Positions 52,398-61,413 of a DNA stretch of 64,000 nt are shown piece after piece. How positions within the stretch are numbered: position 1 is the stretch's first letter; each line of letters begins with the position of its first letter. Origin of the DNA: Dipteris shenzhenensis (lineage: Eukaryota > Polypodiophyta > Polypodiopsida > Gleicheniales); the NCBI GenBank assembly GCA_047967505.1, contig CM106539.1; one strand, written 5' to 3'. Position numbers and translations under genes: made by a program. The notes under the pieces are model-generated. The model did no database searches. It was not told the origin of the DNA and was given only the letters and a program-made list of their open reading frames with translations.

Positions 52398-53579
52398 ATT
52401 AACGTTTACGGGAGACCAAAAGGTCTATGGGACAACATGAAAACCAACTAGTACATCAGCTTACGGAAGGGCACAGGGAAGCTCCCAAGGAGTGCAAAGG
52501 CAGCTCCATTTTATTTAAAGTACCTACATGATAACCTAGATAAAACATACGTAGATATAGCTGGACATACATCAGTTTAAGACTGAGAGTCTTTTGGTTT
52601 TGATTTAAACTCTTTAATGAGTGCTACTCCTTCATGATAGACTGCCCATTTACCGTCCTTCCTCGCAGCCCGAACCTTTGCTAATTCCTTTGCCTTATCC
52701 TTCAGTTGAACTCTTGTGAGTTCTTCAGCTATCCATATCTTAGTCCCTTTCAGCTTATGAGATTGTCGTAGTACTTTTGTACGTAGGTCTCGCGAGTTGA
52801 ATGTAATGATAGCATGACCATTATGCCTCCCTATCTGGACTGCTCGAGCTTCACCATCATCATCAGGATTGTCACGATTGTCATCTGCGTCAGCTGTCCA
52901 ATCAATAGTAGGCATGGCTGCTTTGACATGTGCAAAGGTATCACTGAATTATTCCTCTTCTTTATAGCATTCATTTGGAAGCCCCCCAATTCTGATTTTC
53001 AAAGCATTATCCTTTCTAGCTGCATGTTCTTTAATCTCTTCTTGAATATCAGCTTTGTTGACCTTTTTATCAAACTCCACAATCACTTCTTGCTTGGCTG
53101 TCTTCACTTCTGTTTGAACTAGATTCTTGACTATAGAGACTAGTTGGGGGGTAGGGGGGGAAGCATTACATGACTTTTCAACCTCGTCAATGACTTCCTT
53201 CGTTCCAGGTCCTTCCAAAACTTGAATTCTAGTTATGGCATCCGTCAGTTGCATCTTCAGGTCTCTCACTTGATCCTATAGGAAGAAAAATATGTTCATG
53301 ATACCCAATAGGCCACCTTGTTCATAGATATGCGCATACGGAGAAGGCGTCTTGGTTGCAATTGTGGCGTATCGGGCTCTGCTATTGGAGGTTGCTGGAG
53401 TAGAGGGTGATTGAAGAGGAGGGTAGGTTGGGCCATTCTTTGCTAGCCATATCTCCTATCACCCCCTGACTGAGCTAACCCCTAGTTGAGCTGGGGGTTC
53501 AGCCCAACTAGGGGTTCCTAGTTGGTGAGGCTAAGCCGGGGGTAGGCAGAGGGCTGGCAGGGCTAGGCAGGGGTAGGCT
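52395..53579 (-). mobile_element. ORF1-only retroelement, apparently complete
   Basis: 1.2 kb on the minus strand: leader (53579-53270), ORF1p (53269-52577), 3' untranslated region of about 180 bp, hairpin at 52413-52426 (AGACC, 4-nt loop, GGTCT), TTAATATAC, then (TC)n. No endonuclease or RT separates ORF1 from the 3' end. The plus-strand copy at 29586-30128 has the same junction and the same 3' untranslated region, so this is a structure that was copied, not a chance deletion. The leader shares GGGTTCAGCCCAACTAGGGG-like text with the copy at 42465-43537. Confidence 0.82.
52577..53269 (-). pseudogene. ORF1p-like RNA-binding protein (one stop codon)
   Basis: A single frame of about 230 residues with one TAA (52949-52951). 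The N-terminal part (MRDLKMQLTDAITRIQVLEG; VEFDKKVNKADIQEEIKEHA) looks like a coiled coil. The middle, ALKIRIGGLPNECYKEEE, is an RRM-like strand. The C-terminal part has HAIITFNSRDLRTKVLRQSH, KLKGTKIWIAEELTRVQLKD and ARKDGKWAVYHEGVALI. This order of coiled coil, RRM and C-terminal domain is that of L1 ORF1p of the Transposase_22 type in animals, and differs from the CCHC-type ORF1 of plant L1 at 25677. The likely role is RNA chaperone or particle protein. Confidence 0.75.
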
Positions 53580-53591
53580 AAAAGAAAGAAA
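53580..53591. repeat. Short AAAG tail
   Basis: TAAAAGAAAGAAAT joins the 5' end of the ORF1-only element to the next LINE's ATATATTAACGTCC end. Confidence 0.75.
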
Positions 53592-54482
53592 TATATATTA
53601 ACGTCCACGGGAGGCCTCAGTAGCTCAAGCAAAGTCAAGTACAACACATATCATATCATGTGCTATCTGCTATCTGGAGCAAGCTCAGAGCCGGAGCTAG
53701 AACTCAGAAACCGAAACCTGGCATTGTGGTGGCTCATCTATGAGCGGTGAAAATGTATTGGATCTGAGTCTATCTCGTTGTCTCATGATGTGGTGTTGGA
53801 GGGGGGAGTGGTCTCCTCGATCTCTAAACCCACTGAGCTATGTTCAGAGTGACCCCTCGTCTCGGGCGATCCCCTCTAAGAAAAGCTCTGATAGGGCGGA
53901 CCTCAATCGAGTGTGCTCTAGTCGCTCTCCGTGTTGTGGATGGTCTCTGCAATCCTCTCTCAGTAATCCAGACTACCCGCATAGCAGCTAGCTCCTCCTC
54001 CTCCACTCCACTGTGTCCTAGAGCTGACTCAAATGCATAGAAATCTGTGACATGATAGTGTGTCTCGTCAGCCTTTGTATCCTATGGTCTAATCGCCTTC
54101 TGTTGCTCTCTGATCAGTCATAGCAGGGTCTCCCTATGTTGGCGCATCTCAAGTAGGTAGAGCCCAATGCAGACGTGGTCATCGAAGTGAATCAATCGTG
54201 ATACTGGGGTCGAAGCCACTCCCATTTTGATAGAGACAATGGTATCACCCCCGGATCTCATAGTAAGCTGGGCAGGCGTAGAGAAAGTGTTCCTTTGTCT
54301 CAACCACTCCTAGTGTGCATAGCGTGCAGGTCCGCTATTCTTTGGGTATACGTGCTGCTCTCCCTGTCTCAATCCAAAGCTGACGGAATGAAACCCACCT
54401 CTTCCCAATGGTGGCGATCCTCGGTGCATGTGAGACTCTTCTATCCTCAAGACATAGGGGTCTGATGATGAATCCCTCCGCG

Positions 54483-54483
<1 letters not shown>
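53592..54483 (-). mobile_element. Truncated LINE copy
   Basis: The 3' end ATATTAACGTCCACGGGAGG is followed by an internal deletion that removed one hairpin arm. The body parallels 51100-51750 and 54700-55100 (TGTTCAGAGTGACCCCTCGT against TGTTCAGAGTAACCCCTCAC). It ends at a GA tract. Confidence 0.75.

Positions 54484-54529
<46 letters not shown>
54484..54529. repeat. (GA)n tract
   Basis: About 45 bp of GA. It is the tail of the LINE to its right. Confidence 0.92.
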
Positions 54530-54530
<1 letters not shown>

Positions 54531-55825
54531 TTGTATTAACGTCTTTAGGAGACCTCGCAGGTCTATGAGACAAAGATACAAGATATATGTAACCCATACA
54601 AGCCACTGTGGGCTGAAGCAAAGGGCACACTAAGGCCCTTGCTGAGTGCTAAATCATAAGAATGCAAAAAAACCCTAGTACAAGTAGCACAAAACATAGT
54701 AGGAAAAAGAGGGCAATCAACTACTCAGAACCAGAGCTCCAACTACATGTGCAGGCTCTATATAGCCCGGCTCCCTGATGGCCCTCTGATGTGATGCAAA
54801 GAGCTCACGTATCTGTGTCTGTCAGGCTCTCCTGTGGTGGCGGGGGGCGCTCTCTCTTGGATCTCTGTATCCGATGGGCTACATTGAGAGTAATGCCTCG
54901 TCTCTAGCGGTCCCCTTTGAGGAGGGATGAGATAGGTCGAACCTCAATTGTGCGTGCTCTGGCCACCCCACGTGTCGTGTGTGGTCTCCGCATCTCTCAT
55001 CCGACCATATCGTGGTGATGACGGGTCTCACTCCTGATCCATAGTGCTCTCGTCTCCTTGAGCTCCTCCCCCTCGATCTCATATGGCGCTGGCTCGGATG
55101 CGTAAAAATCAATGACACGTGTCTGTGCTCGGTCTAGCTCGGTGTCCTGAGGCATCAATTGTAGCTGATCTCTGGCCTGCAACACAAGGGAATCTTTGTG
55201 TCTCCGCATCTCAATTAGGTAGAGCCTAATGCAGATCTGGTCGGAGAAATGTATCAACTGTGTGAGTGGTTCGAAACCAAGCCCCTCCTGAAAGAGGCAG
55301 TGGTATCGCCCTCGGATCTCGTAGTATCTGTGTCTCCGCATCTCAGTCAGGTAGAGCCCAATGCAGATCTGGTCAAGGAAATGTATCAGCAATGTCAGTG
55401 GTCCGAAACCAAGCCCCGACTGAAAGAGGCAGTGGTATCGCCCTCAAATCTCATAGTAGGCCGAACAGACACACAGAAAATGCTCCTGTCTTGACCTCCT
55501 CCATCGTGCATAGTCTACAGACCCGTTGCTCTCTAGGTATGCCAGCCGCTCTCCTAGCCTCAATCCGCAGCTGATGGGACGAGACTCGTATCTGTCTAAT
55601 AGCAATCCGCAAGGCGTGTGAAACTCTCCTATCCTCGAGGTACTGGGCCCTGATGATGAGACCATGCTCCGATATCCTCAGAAAGTGGTCATGATAGAAC
55701 TCGGTCTTGGTGGGGAACTCCTGATCCCCTCCCCCCCCCCAAGCCCAAGATGTGTGAAGCTAGAGAAGGTCTAAGCGTATGATACAGTTAATCTCATCAT
55801 GTGGAAGGAGCCCCGGTGATGTGAT
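54530..55825 (-). mobile_element. Truncated LINE copy with a 132-bp duplication
   Basis: Perfect 3' hairpin at 54550-54564 (AGACCT, 3-nt loop, AGGTCT). The body is the degraded ORF2 C-terminus (frames at 54879-55665). A tandem duplication starts at 55197 and 55329 (TGTGTCTCCGCATCTCA in both), period 132 bp, and so keeps frame. A C10 run lies at about 55731. No GA tract closes the right end. Confidence 0.75.
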
Positions 55826-56217
55826 TGCATTAAAGTCCTCTTGAGACCCTTCACGATCTATGGGACTGGCAACAAATAGAGATTTTTTACATCCAGTGAA
55901 ATAGAATACTATAGACTGCTACTTCGTTGGTACTTGTTGGGCTAATTTGTGTACTAGCCCAAGTACTTTATTTCATTGTTCCAAACTTATTTTAGATAGC
56001 TTCCTAGCTTTGTAGCTGGCTGTTCCAAAAGATTTTTCAGGATGCCTCTACTGTCATCACACCTTTCTCTGATGGGTACATAGGCCCGGCATCTGAGGAG
56101 TACATGCTGCTCATTTTCCAAGAGACGTAGATTTTGCAGTCTCTTCTCTTGGGACCCTTGGTCTTGTCCACCTTCCCTTCTCCACTTTCTAGGTCATGTG
56201 AGGAAAGGGCGGGGGCC
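55826..56217 (-). mobile_element. Truncated LINE copy with C-terminal finger
   Basis: The 3' terminus reads GCATTAAAGTCCTC, then a wobble stem GGTCT/AGATC. On the minus strand at about 56030-56200, broken frames resemble the LINE C-terminal cysteine region. There is no simple-repeat tail; the right side is a G run. Confidence 0.6.
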
Positions 56218-56246
56218 GGGGGGGGGGGGGGGGGGGGGGGGGGTGA

Positions 56247-56284
<38 letters not shown>
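56218..56284. repeat. G26 homopolymer and (GA)n tract
   Basis: About 26 consecutive G (56218-56243), then GA repeat (56250-56284) attached to the last LINE end. Confidence 0.88.
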
Positions 56285-56288
<4 letters not shown>

Positions 56289-56350
56289 TTAACATCTGCA
56301 AAAGACCAAGAAGGCCTTTAAGGACAAAACCTGAAATACATCATGGTCAT
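56285..56350 (-). mobile_element. Tiny LINE 3' end
   Basis: TTTATTAACATCTGCAAAAG, then stem AAGACC/GGCCTT. Only about 65 bp before unique intron DNA. It lies 110 bp from the exon at 56459. Confidence 0.7.
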
Positions 56351-56458
56351 ACTGTAAAACTGGGGCATTTCTATTTCCATAAAGACTATCCCCATTGTAC
56401 AGGAACAACATATGGTGTAGTTGAAAAAAAACTATTAAAAAAGGTAACGGTGACTGAC

Positions 56459-56524
56459 CTCATCTCTTGTGGCTGTTAAGCGCCCATAATGGATGTTGTA
56501 AAAAATTGTATCATTAAACAAGAC
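56459..56524 (-). CDS. ABCB25: ABC transporter exon after the Q-loop
   Basis: 66 nt, 22 residues: VLFNDTIFYNIHYGRLTATR then DE. The acceptor is CCCTGCAG and the donor GAG followed by GTCAGT. It joins in phase 0. The next exon lies 25 kb away at 31411-31503. Confidence 0.92.
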
Positions 56525-56632
56525 CTGCAGGGTAGTCAGAGCAGAACTTTGAACAACCATTGCAAAAATAAAATAACTCCAACAAGAGGAGAATTTTAAT
56601 TGGTTGAAACTTTGTAAGAAAACGGGAATCAC

Positions 56633-56713
56633 CGTATCCTGTGGGACTACTGCAATACAGTTCCGTAAACTTTGTAAAGTCACATCCTTTATGTCTTGTC
56701 CATCTATTTTGAC
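56633..56713 (-). CDS. ABCB25: ABC transporter exon with Q-loop
   Basis: 81 nt, 27 residues: VKIDGQDIKDVTLQSLRNCI then AVVPQDT. It contains the Gln of the Q-loop (VVPQDT), which couples ATP binding to the membrane domain. The acceptor is GGGGGACAAG-flanked CCCCCAG on the sense strand, and the donor is ACG followed by GTGATT. Confidence 0.92.
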
Positions 56714-56973
56714 CTGGGGGACAAGAACATCAAATCCAGGTCAAAAGAATCCTCAGTGAATCTTTTGGGACGAAGGGGCGGTGGCGACTGGGACAGCCAC
56801 AGGTGTGTCCAAATTTCCACAAACATAGCAACTTGAAATGTAGGCACCAATAAACATCACAATAGAGCTTCCTTGGATAGAAAGATGTCTTCAATACAAC
56901 TTTTTGTTTATTAATACCTTTTGCCACAAGTTACCATAAGCATACCATAGCAATGGAGGTTTTGAAATCTTAC

Positions 56974-57029
56974 TGCTCCAAATTGGCAGTCATAAAATCG
57001 GTAGAGAAGCCTCAAAATGGTAGATTTTC
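56974..57029 (-). CDS. ABCB25: ABC transporter exon completing Walker A
   Basis: 56 nt. Two bases complete a Gly codon, then KSTILRLLYRFYDCQFGA. The Lys-Ser-Thr are the phosphate-binding end of Walker A, so an intron splits Walker A just before GK. The acceptor is TGTCTCAG and the donor GCA followed by GTAAGA. The preceding exon, which should end in a Gly-Ser-Gly motif, was not found in the window. Confidence 0.88.
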
Positions 57030-58869
57030 CTGAGACAAGCACAAAACTCTACCCTTCTTAATTCAGCTCTAAGAATACACCAATACATTAAAACCAATTT
57101 TTCCTTAAATAAAAAATTTATGCAGCCTACAAAAAAATCCACATGACTGCAAGTATCATTTTATTTAAGGAACAAGTGCTCCCAATTGAAGTTTGAAGGT
57201 AAAAGAATAAGAGGGTCTCAGGTGGTCTGTTCATCCTCACAAAATAACCCCCATCTGCCTTAGCCAACGAGATTATGGCTTTACAGACATTCCTTGACAT
57301 TATTGTCACACTTTGGTCTCATAGGCTGCCTCTTGTAGATGTTTATGTGCAACGAGCAATGATTTGTCTTTATCAGTTTTCTCCCTAAGATTCTGTGGCT
57401 TACATAGCCGGGACTTGTGCAACCCAGGTAGGAGGTTTCCTGTGTGCATCATTTTCACTAACGATAATCAGTCTAGAGACTCCTCAGCCTTGAAATCTGG
57501 TCCCTCTAACCTGTAAATTGTTGTAATCCTGTGTAATGAAGCCATAGGATAGCCATGGTATTCTCTGCCTTGGACCACTCGACACATGGTGTTTCTTTTC
57601 TTATAGGCTTTCCAATTCCCATCTATTTTCTGACTTTGCATGTTTGAGCTCAAACAAGTTGCCAAAAAGGACCTCCTTGATGCAGTAATGTCTAAGTAAG
57701 ACCTGGAGATGGCAGGAATTGGTGACAATCTGATTTTGAATCCTTTTCTGCAAATTTTAAGGTACAGGACCCGGTAAACTGCCTAAGTTTGGTTAATTAA
57801 AACTAAGCTAGAATGCAGATAAATAAATATGACTTGAAAAATGAATGAAAATGGAACCTCAAGGAAAAGATAAAGAAGTTGAGGATAAAAGAAGGGCGCA
57901 AAGTTATCATAAATCTTTGAAGCATGTCGATGAGATACTATCTCATGAAGAGAAATACACCCTATCAAAGGGTTTCTTGCAGATTCAGATAGCCTCTCTA
58001 GGTGGGTATCATCTATGACCAATTTATGAAGGATGGTGATTGCAACAGGTGTACATGTGTTGACCTTCTATGGTTTTGGAGGGTAGGTGTATAAGATTTG
58101 TTAGAAAGACATGTGGGAAAGAACGAAGTAAGATGTGAGCCTTTACCATAGGCATGGAGGGCTCAAAGGTAGTTTAATGCCTGCCTCGTGAGGGATCATC
58201 TATGGTAGGGAATACGGATGTCTACTAGCCTATAGTCATGCCATAGACATAACCTGTAACCGCTATGTGGTCCGTGTTGAGCTTAAGAAGCTCTATGGTA
58301 GCTAGTTGCATTGTGATGAGGCATTTGAAAGCTTTACCTTCCTCTGCTTGCTCCTAGCTTGCTCTGCCCCTTCCCCTTCTTGCTTGTTTTCCTCCCCCAG
58401 AACCTTTCCTCTTTTTCTCTGTTGCCCCCTCTCTTAGCCCATCATGAGGATGGGCCTTAGACACCCTATTTTTGGGGCTTTCTTGATTCACGGGCCTTCT
58501 GTCCCTCCTCGCCAGCCTTTGGGCTGTCAACCGGCCCATCTTGGGCTGGCTCTAGGGGCTAGCCAAGAACCTGTGCAGTGCCTTTGGGGCCTTTTCAGCT
58601 CCCCATGCCTCTTCAAGGGCCTCTTGGCTCTTCCAACGGTTCACAGGCTCTTCTAGCCTTGGTAGCCGTTCGTGACCCCCCATTATGGCCTTGGACGGGG
58701 TGGTTCCAACTGTCCTAGAACCCATGTCTTGACACCTGCCTTGGGCCCTCCCCTCTGTCTTACAATGCCTTTACGCTGGCTCCAACAAACATGAAGGTTT
58801 TTTTTTGGGGGGGTGGGGGGGAGGAGGGGGAGTGTGCCCAAAAAAAAAGGGGGGGGGGGGGAGGAGAGA
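57030..58869. other. Intron or upstream DNA, nothing recognised
   Basis: I searched the minus strand for the remaining transporter exons and found none that fit. Short open frames lack motifs. 58350-58760 is C/T-rich and repeats GGGCTTTC/GCCTTGG-like text. G-rich runs lie at about 58808-58862. Confidence 0.4.
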
Positions 58870-59300
58870 AGATTGCCTTGATCCTCATCTGGTTTCCTTC
58901 ACCCCTTGGTAACCACGGTTTCACAATGGATCACATGGAGACAATACATCAGGTACCAAGATGTCCCATTACACTCCACTTTTCTCCCCAAGGAATACAA
59001 AATAATATTCTCCATTGGCACATGTTTCAACACTATTCTAGAGACTTTGACTATAGCAGCCTCGATACTCTCTAATGATGTGGTCCTGAAGGTGCAATTG
59101 ATTGCAATGATCCAGAGATCCTCCTCGAGGAGGTGTTACTAGAGACACTAGATGGTGGAATCTTTAGGCAGAGAGTTGAAGTTTCAGGCTTACCAGGGTA
59201 GTGCCTATGCGACAAATAGATGGGCCACTCTATCAACGCCAAAGACACTTTGCCTCCATTGGGTATGTTTGGCACTGATTTAGACACCCTTCCCAAGGAG
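58870..59300 (+). pseudogene. Plant L1 ORF1 fragment
   Basis: The plus strand reads GNHGFTMDHMETIHQVPRCP then ITLHF, parallel to YHGFTMEDMDTTHHVPRSPV in the L1 ORF1 at 25835-26152. Downstream text, VLLETLDGGIFRQRVEVSGL, parallels LLETLEEGTLRQRVEIFGLP. Frames are broken and the zinc knuckle is lost. A Gypsy LTR starts right after it. Confidence 0.7.
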
Positions 59301-59306
59301 GTAAGC

Positions 59307-59765
59307 TGTTACGCTCAAGTTGAGGTAACATGACCTCGGAAGGGTCAGTCAACATTTTCCTTTAAAGGATCAATGTTTGTATTATATTTGTTTGGGCTTC
59401 ATGTAAATGATAAAAAAGGAATAAAGGTCAAGGTCCTTGGTGAGGGTGACATGGCACTAGACTAGGTGGATCTAAGGCTAAGGGACCTAAATGCATGAAA
59501 TGTGCCTAGGGGCAAATGGTTTCAATGACATCCCAAGAGAGGGGTAAATGATGCATTAAGGAGGGACCCTAGAAAGAAGACATGTGGCATACTAGATCCA
59601 TCTAGGGAATTTTGGGGCTTGGTGGAATTTAGTAGGCAGGAGCTTCACGTAACATGGGATTTTTACTGAGAGCCTGCTACCACCGAGGTTGGCTGGGAGG
59701 AAAATCGAGGTGCATGTGCCCGTGAATCGTGATTCCATTAGGAGTAAACAGATTAAGTCGTTTCA
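59307..59765 (+). repeat. Gypsy 5' LTR
   Basis: 459 bp, TGTTACGCTC...GTTTCA, homologous to 8548-9004. It is followed by the primer site. Confidence 0.85.
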
Positions 59766-59767
59766 TT

Positions 59768-59780
59768 TGGTATCAGAGCG
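59768..59780 (+). other. Gypsy primer-binding site
   Basis: TGGTATCAGAGCG, the tRNA-iMet primer site, lies two bases after the LTR. Confidence 0.9.
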
Positions 59781-60201
59781 ATACGATCTGTGGAGAGTAG
59801 ATCGTTCAGATCATCGAGTTACGTTGGATAATCAAAGTGGCGCACGCGGAGGTTTACGAGTTGTTGGCTTCAAAGGCCTCTGGAAATCGCGAGGGCTAGC
59901 TATTGCACAGGACATGCACTCCATGAGAAGAAACGCGCAGAACGATCAGGGGTAGAGCTGATAAGCAGCGCACGACCAAAGTTACTGTGGGTTCACGGAT
60001 GTCATCACAGGGCTAGTCACGGAACTAGCTGTCGCAGGATGGTTGAGTTCACGTAAGCTGTTGACGAATTGAAGGTGTGGAAGACGAGAGCCACTTACGT
60101 GATAGTGCAGACAAATTCGGTATCTAATTACCAGTGCGCTCCAGCTGCGGAACATAGAGCCACTATACGGCTTTGCTGCGTGAGGGCCGTTACGATTCAA
60201 G

Positions 60202-60414
60202 AGGGCCCTTGGCCACACCGATTTGTTCTACATCGATGATCGCGATATCGATTTCAAAAATGTCACTTTTCCAAAAATAAAAGATGAAGACTTTCCAGTT
60301 GAAGTCAAACTTCCTATCAGACACGGTCTATCTAGAGAACTGCAGCTTTATTTCGACAAATTAACGGAGCTTATAACGACTGGGGCTGATTCTGTGCTAT
60401 TTAAGGATGTTTTG
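60202..60414 (+). pseudogene. TAF6-like fragment 1, captured host sequence
   Basis: The frame reads RALGHTDLFYIDDRDIDFKN, then LPIRHGLSRELQLYFDKLTE, then ADSVLFKDVL. The first part matches the segment after the histone fold in plant TAF6 (GHRDLFYTDDREVDFKDV, from memory), and the second the start of its HEAT-type middle domain (LPVKHVLSRELQLYF). About 40 residues that normally separate them are absent. TAF6 is a subunit of TFIID. The fragment lies between a Gypsy leader and Gypsy gag in the same orientation. Confidence 0.8.
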
Positions 60415-60935
60415 AGAAGATGTTTTTGGATGACTTGTGCAAACATTCTACATGGGGTGATGACCACCTCATATATCTTAGTCTTGTTTTTGAGAGTATC
60501 GCCTCTATCGGATTCTCTCATTCGCAACCAACCACACTCATAGCACAATGCAAAAATAGTCTCTCGGTATAGAGGGTCCAGAATATATGAGCACTACCAC
60601 TTGGTATAAAATCCTAAAGCCCATACTCTTCTTGGATGTCAAGGGTCTATACAAGGAAGAAGAAAATGAAGAAATTAGTGAGAACCCACACAAGGAAGAG
60701 GAATAGTTGCTGCAGGAGCCTCCTCTAGACCACAACACATGGTATCAGGCCATGACATCATTTTGTGTGATCAATGATGTATCTGACATCAACAAGTGGT
60801 GTGAAAAACTCTAGAGTGTTCTCTTGAGCTGTAAGGATATAATGGAGGTGCATATGCTTATAGAGTTGATACAAAAGAGTTTCTAAAAATGGTGTGGTGA
60901 GGAAATACAAGGGACACTAGAGGTAGCTACACACA
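60415..60935 (+). other. 521 bp between the two TAF6 pieces, origin unknown
   Basis: It separates FKDVL from LATDSG, which are nearly adjacent in TAF6. One frame reads KMFLDDLCKHSTWGDDHLIY and stays open for about 50 residues; I do not recognise it. It could be a retained intron, a second captured gene piece, or an insertion. Splice-like AG (near 60926) exists but a good GT donor is not clear. Confidence 0.4.
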
Positions 60936-61096
60936 TTGGCAACTGATTCTGGTCTCCATCCTCTGGTCCCATAATTCATACAATTTATTGTAGATGAGGT
61001 TACTTGGAGTTTGGACGACTTAACACTTTTTTGTTTACTGATGCGAGTTGCACACAGCCTCTTGCTCAACCCTCATATACATATTGAGCCCTATGT
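60936..61096 (+). pseudogene. TAF6-like fragment 2
   Basis: The frame reads LATDSGLHPLVP, a TAA stop, FIQFIVDEVTWSLDDLTLFC and LLMRVAHSLLLNPHIHIEPY. NPHIHIEPY is a hallmark of the TAF6 middle domain, and the order continues fragment 1. The stop codon shows it is not functional. The match ends at about 61096. Confidence 0.82.
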
Positions 61097-61413
61097 TTGG
61101 AGTGGACTACAGGGACTAGTTGATCTCTTCATGCAGCAAGAATTATAACCAAGGAGCTCTCTATGCCTTCTAAGCTTTGTTGGAGCATATGCTTGTTTAT
61201 TTGCCTCCGTGTTTGAGTCAACTTAGATTGCAAGAGTTTCCCTAGTATAGGGAAAAGCGGGTTTGGTTACAGTATGATATATGCCTGGTTAGCTATAAAT
61301 TTGAAAGTTGGACTTGTGATTTGTAATTACAGTTTCAAGCGGTGTTTTATTGTTTTTTTTTTTAAAAAAAACACCCATTGACCTAAATAAAAGTAGAAGA
61401 AGAAGCTTCTAGG

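Larger units (their letters stand above)
17906..57029 (-). other. ABCB25: Mitochondrial ABC half-transporter gene (ATM3/ABCB25-like), 3' part
   Basis: Seven exons on the minus strand join in frame into 218 residues of one nucleotide-binding domain. In order these are: rest of Walker A (KSTILRLLYRFYD), Q-loop region (VVPQDTVLFNDTIFYNIHYG), ABC signature (LSGGEKQRVALARAFLK), Walker B with D-loop (CDEATSALDS), H-loop (FVAHRLTTAMQCDE) and tail. The pattern matches plant ATM3/ABCB25, an inner-membrane exporter that supplies a sulfur compound from mitochondria for cytosolic Fe-S and molybdenum-cofactor assembly. The membrane domain and the first bases of Walker A must lie beyond 57029, perhaps outside the window. 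Introns are 260, 108, 24955, 169, 232 and 12741 bp. All key motifs are intact, so the gene is probably functional. Which ATM paralogue it is cannot be told. Confidence 0.88.

Noticed and set aside
57030-58022. Possible upstream ABC transporter exons, including the first half of Walker A
   Set aside because: No minus-strand stretch gave a Gly-Ser-Gly motif with a donor in the right phase, or ATM-type membrane-domain text. The exons probably lie beyond the window.
60202-61096. A functional TAF6 gene on the plus strand
   Set aside because: It has a stop codon inside a conserved block, a missing 40-residue stretch and no continuing exons, and it lies between a Gypsy leader and Gypsy gag.
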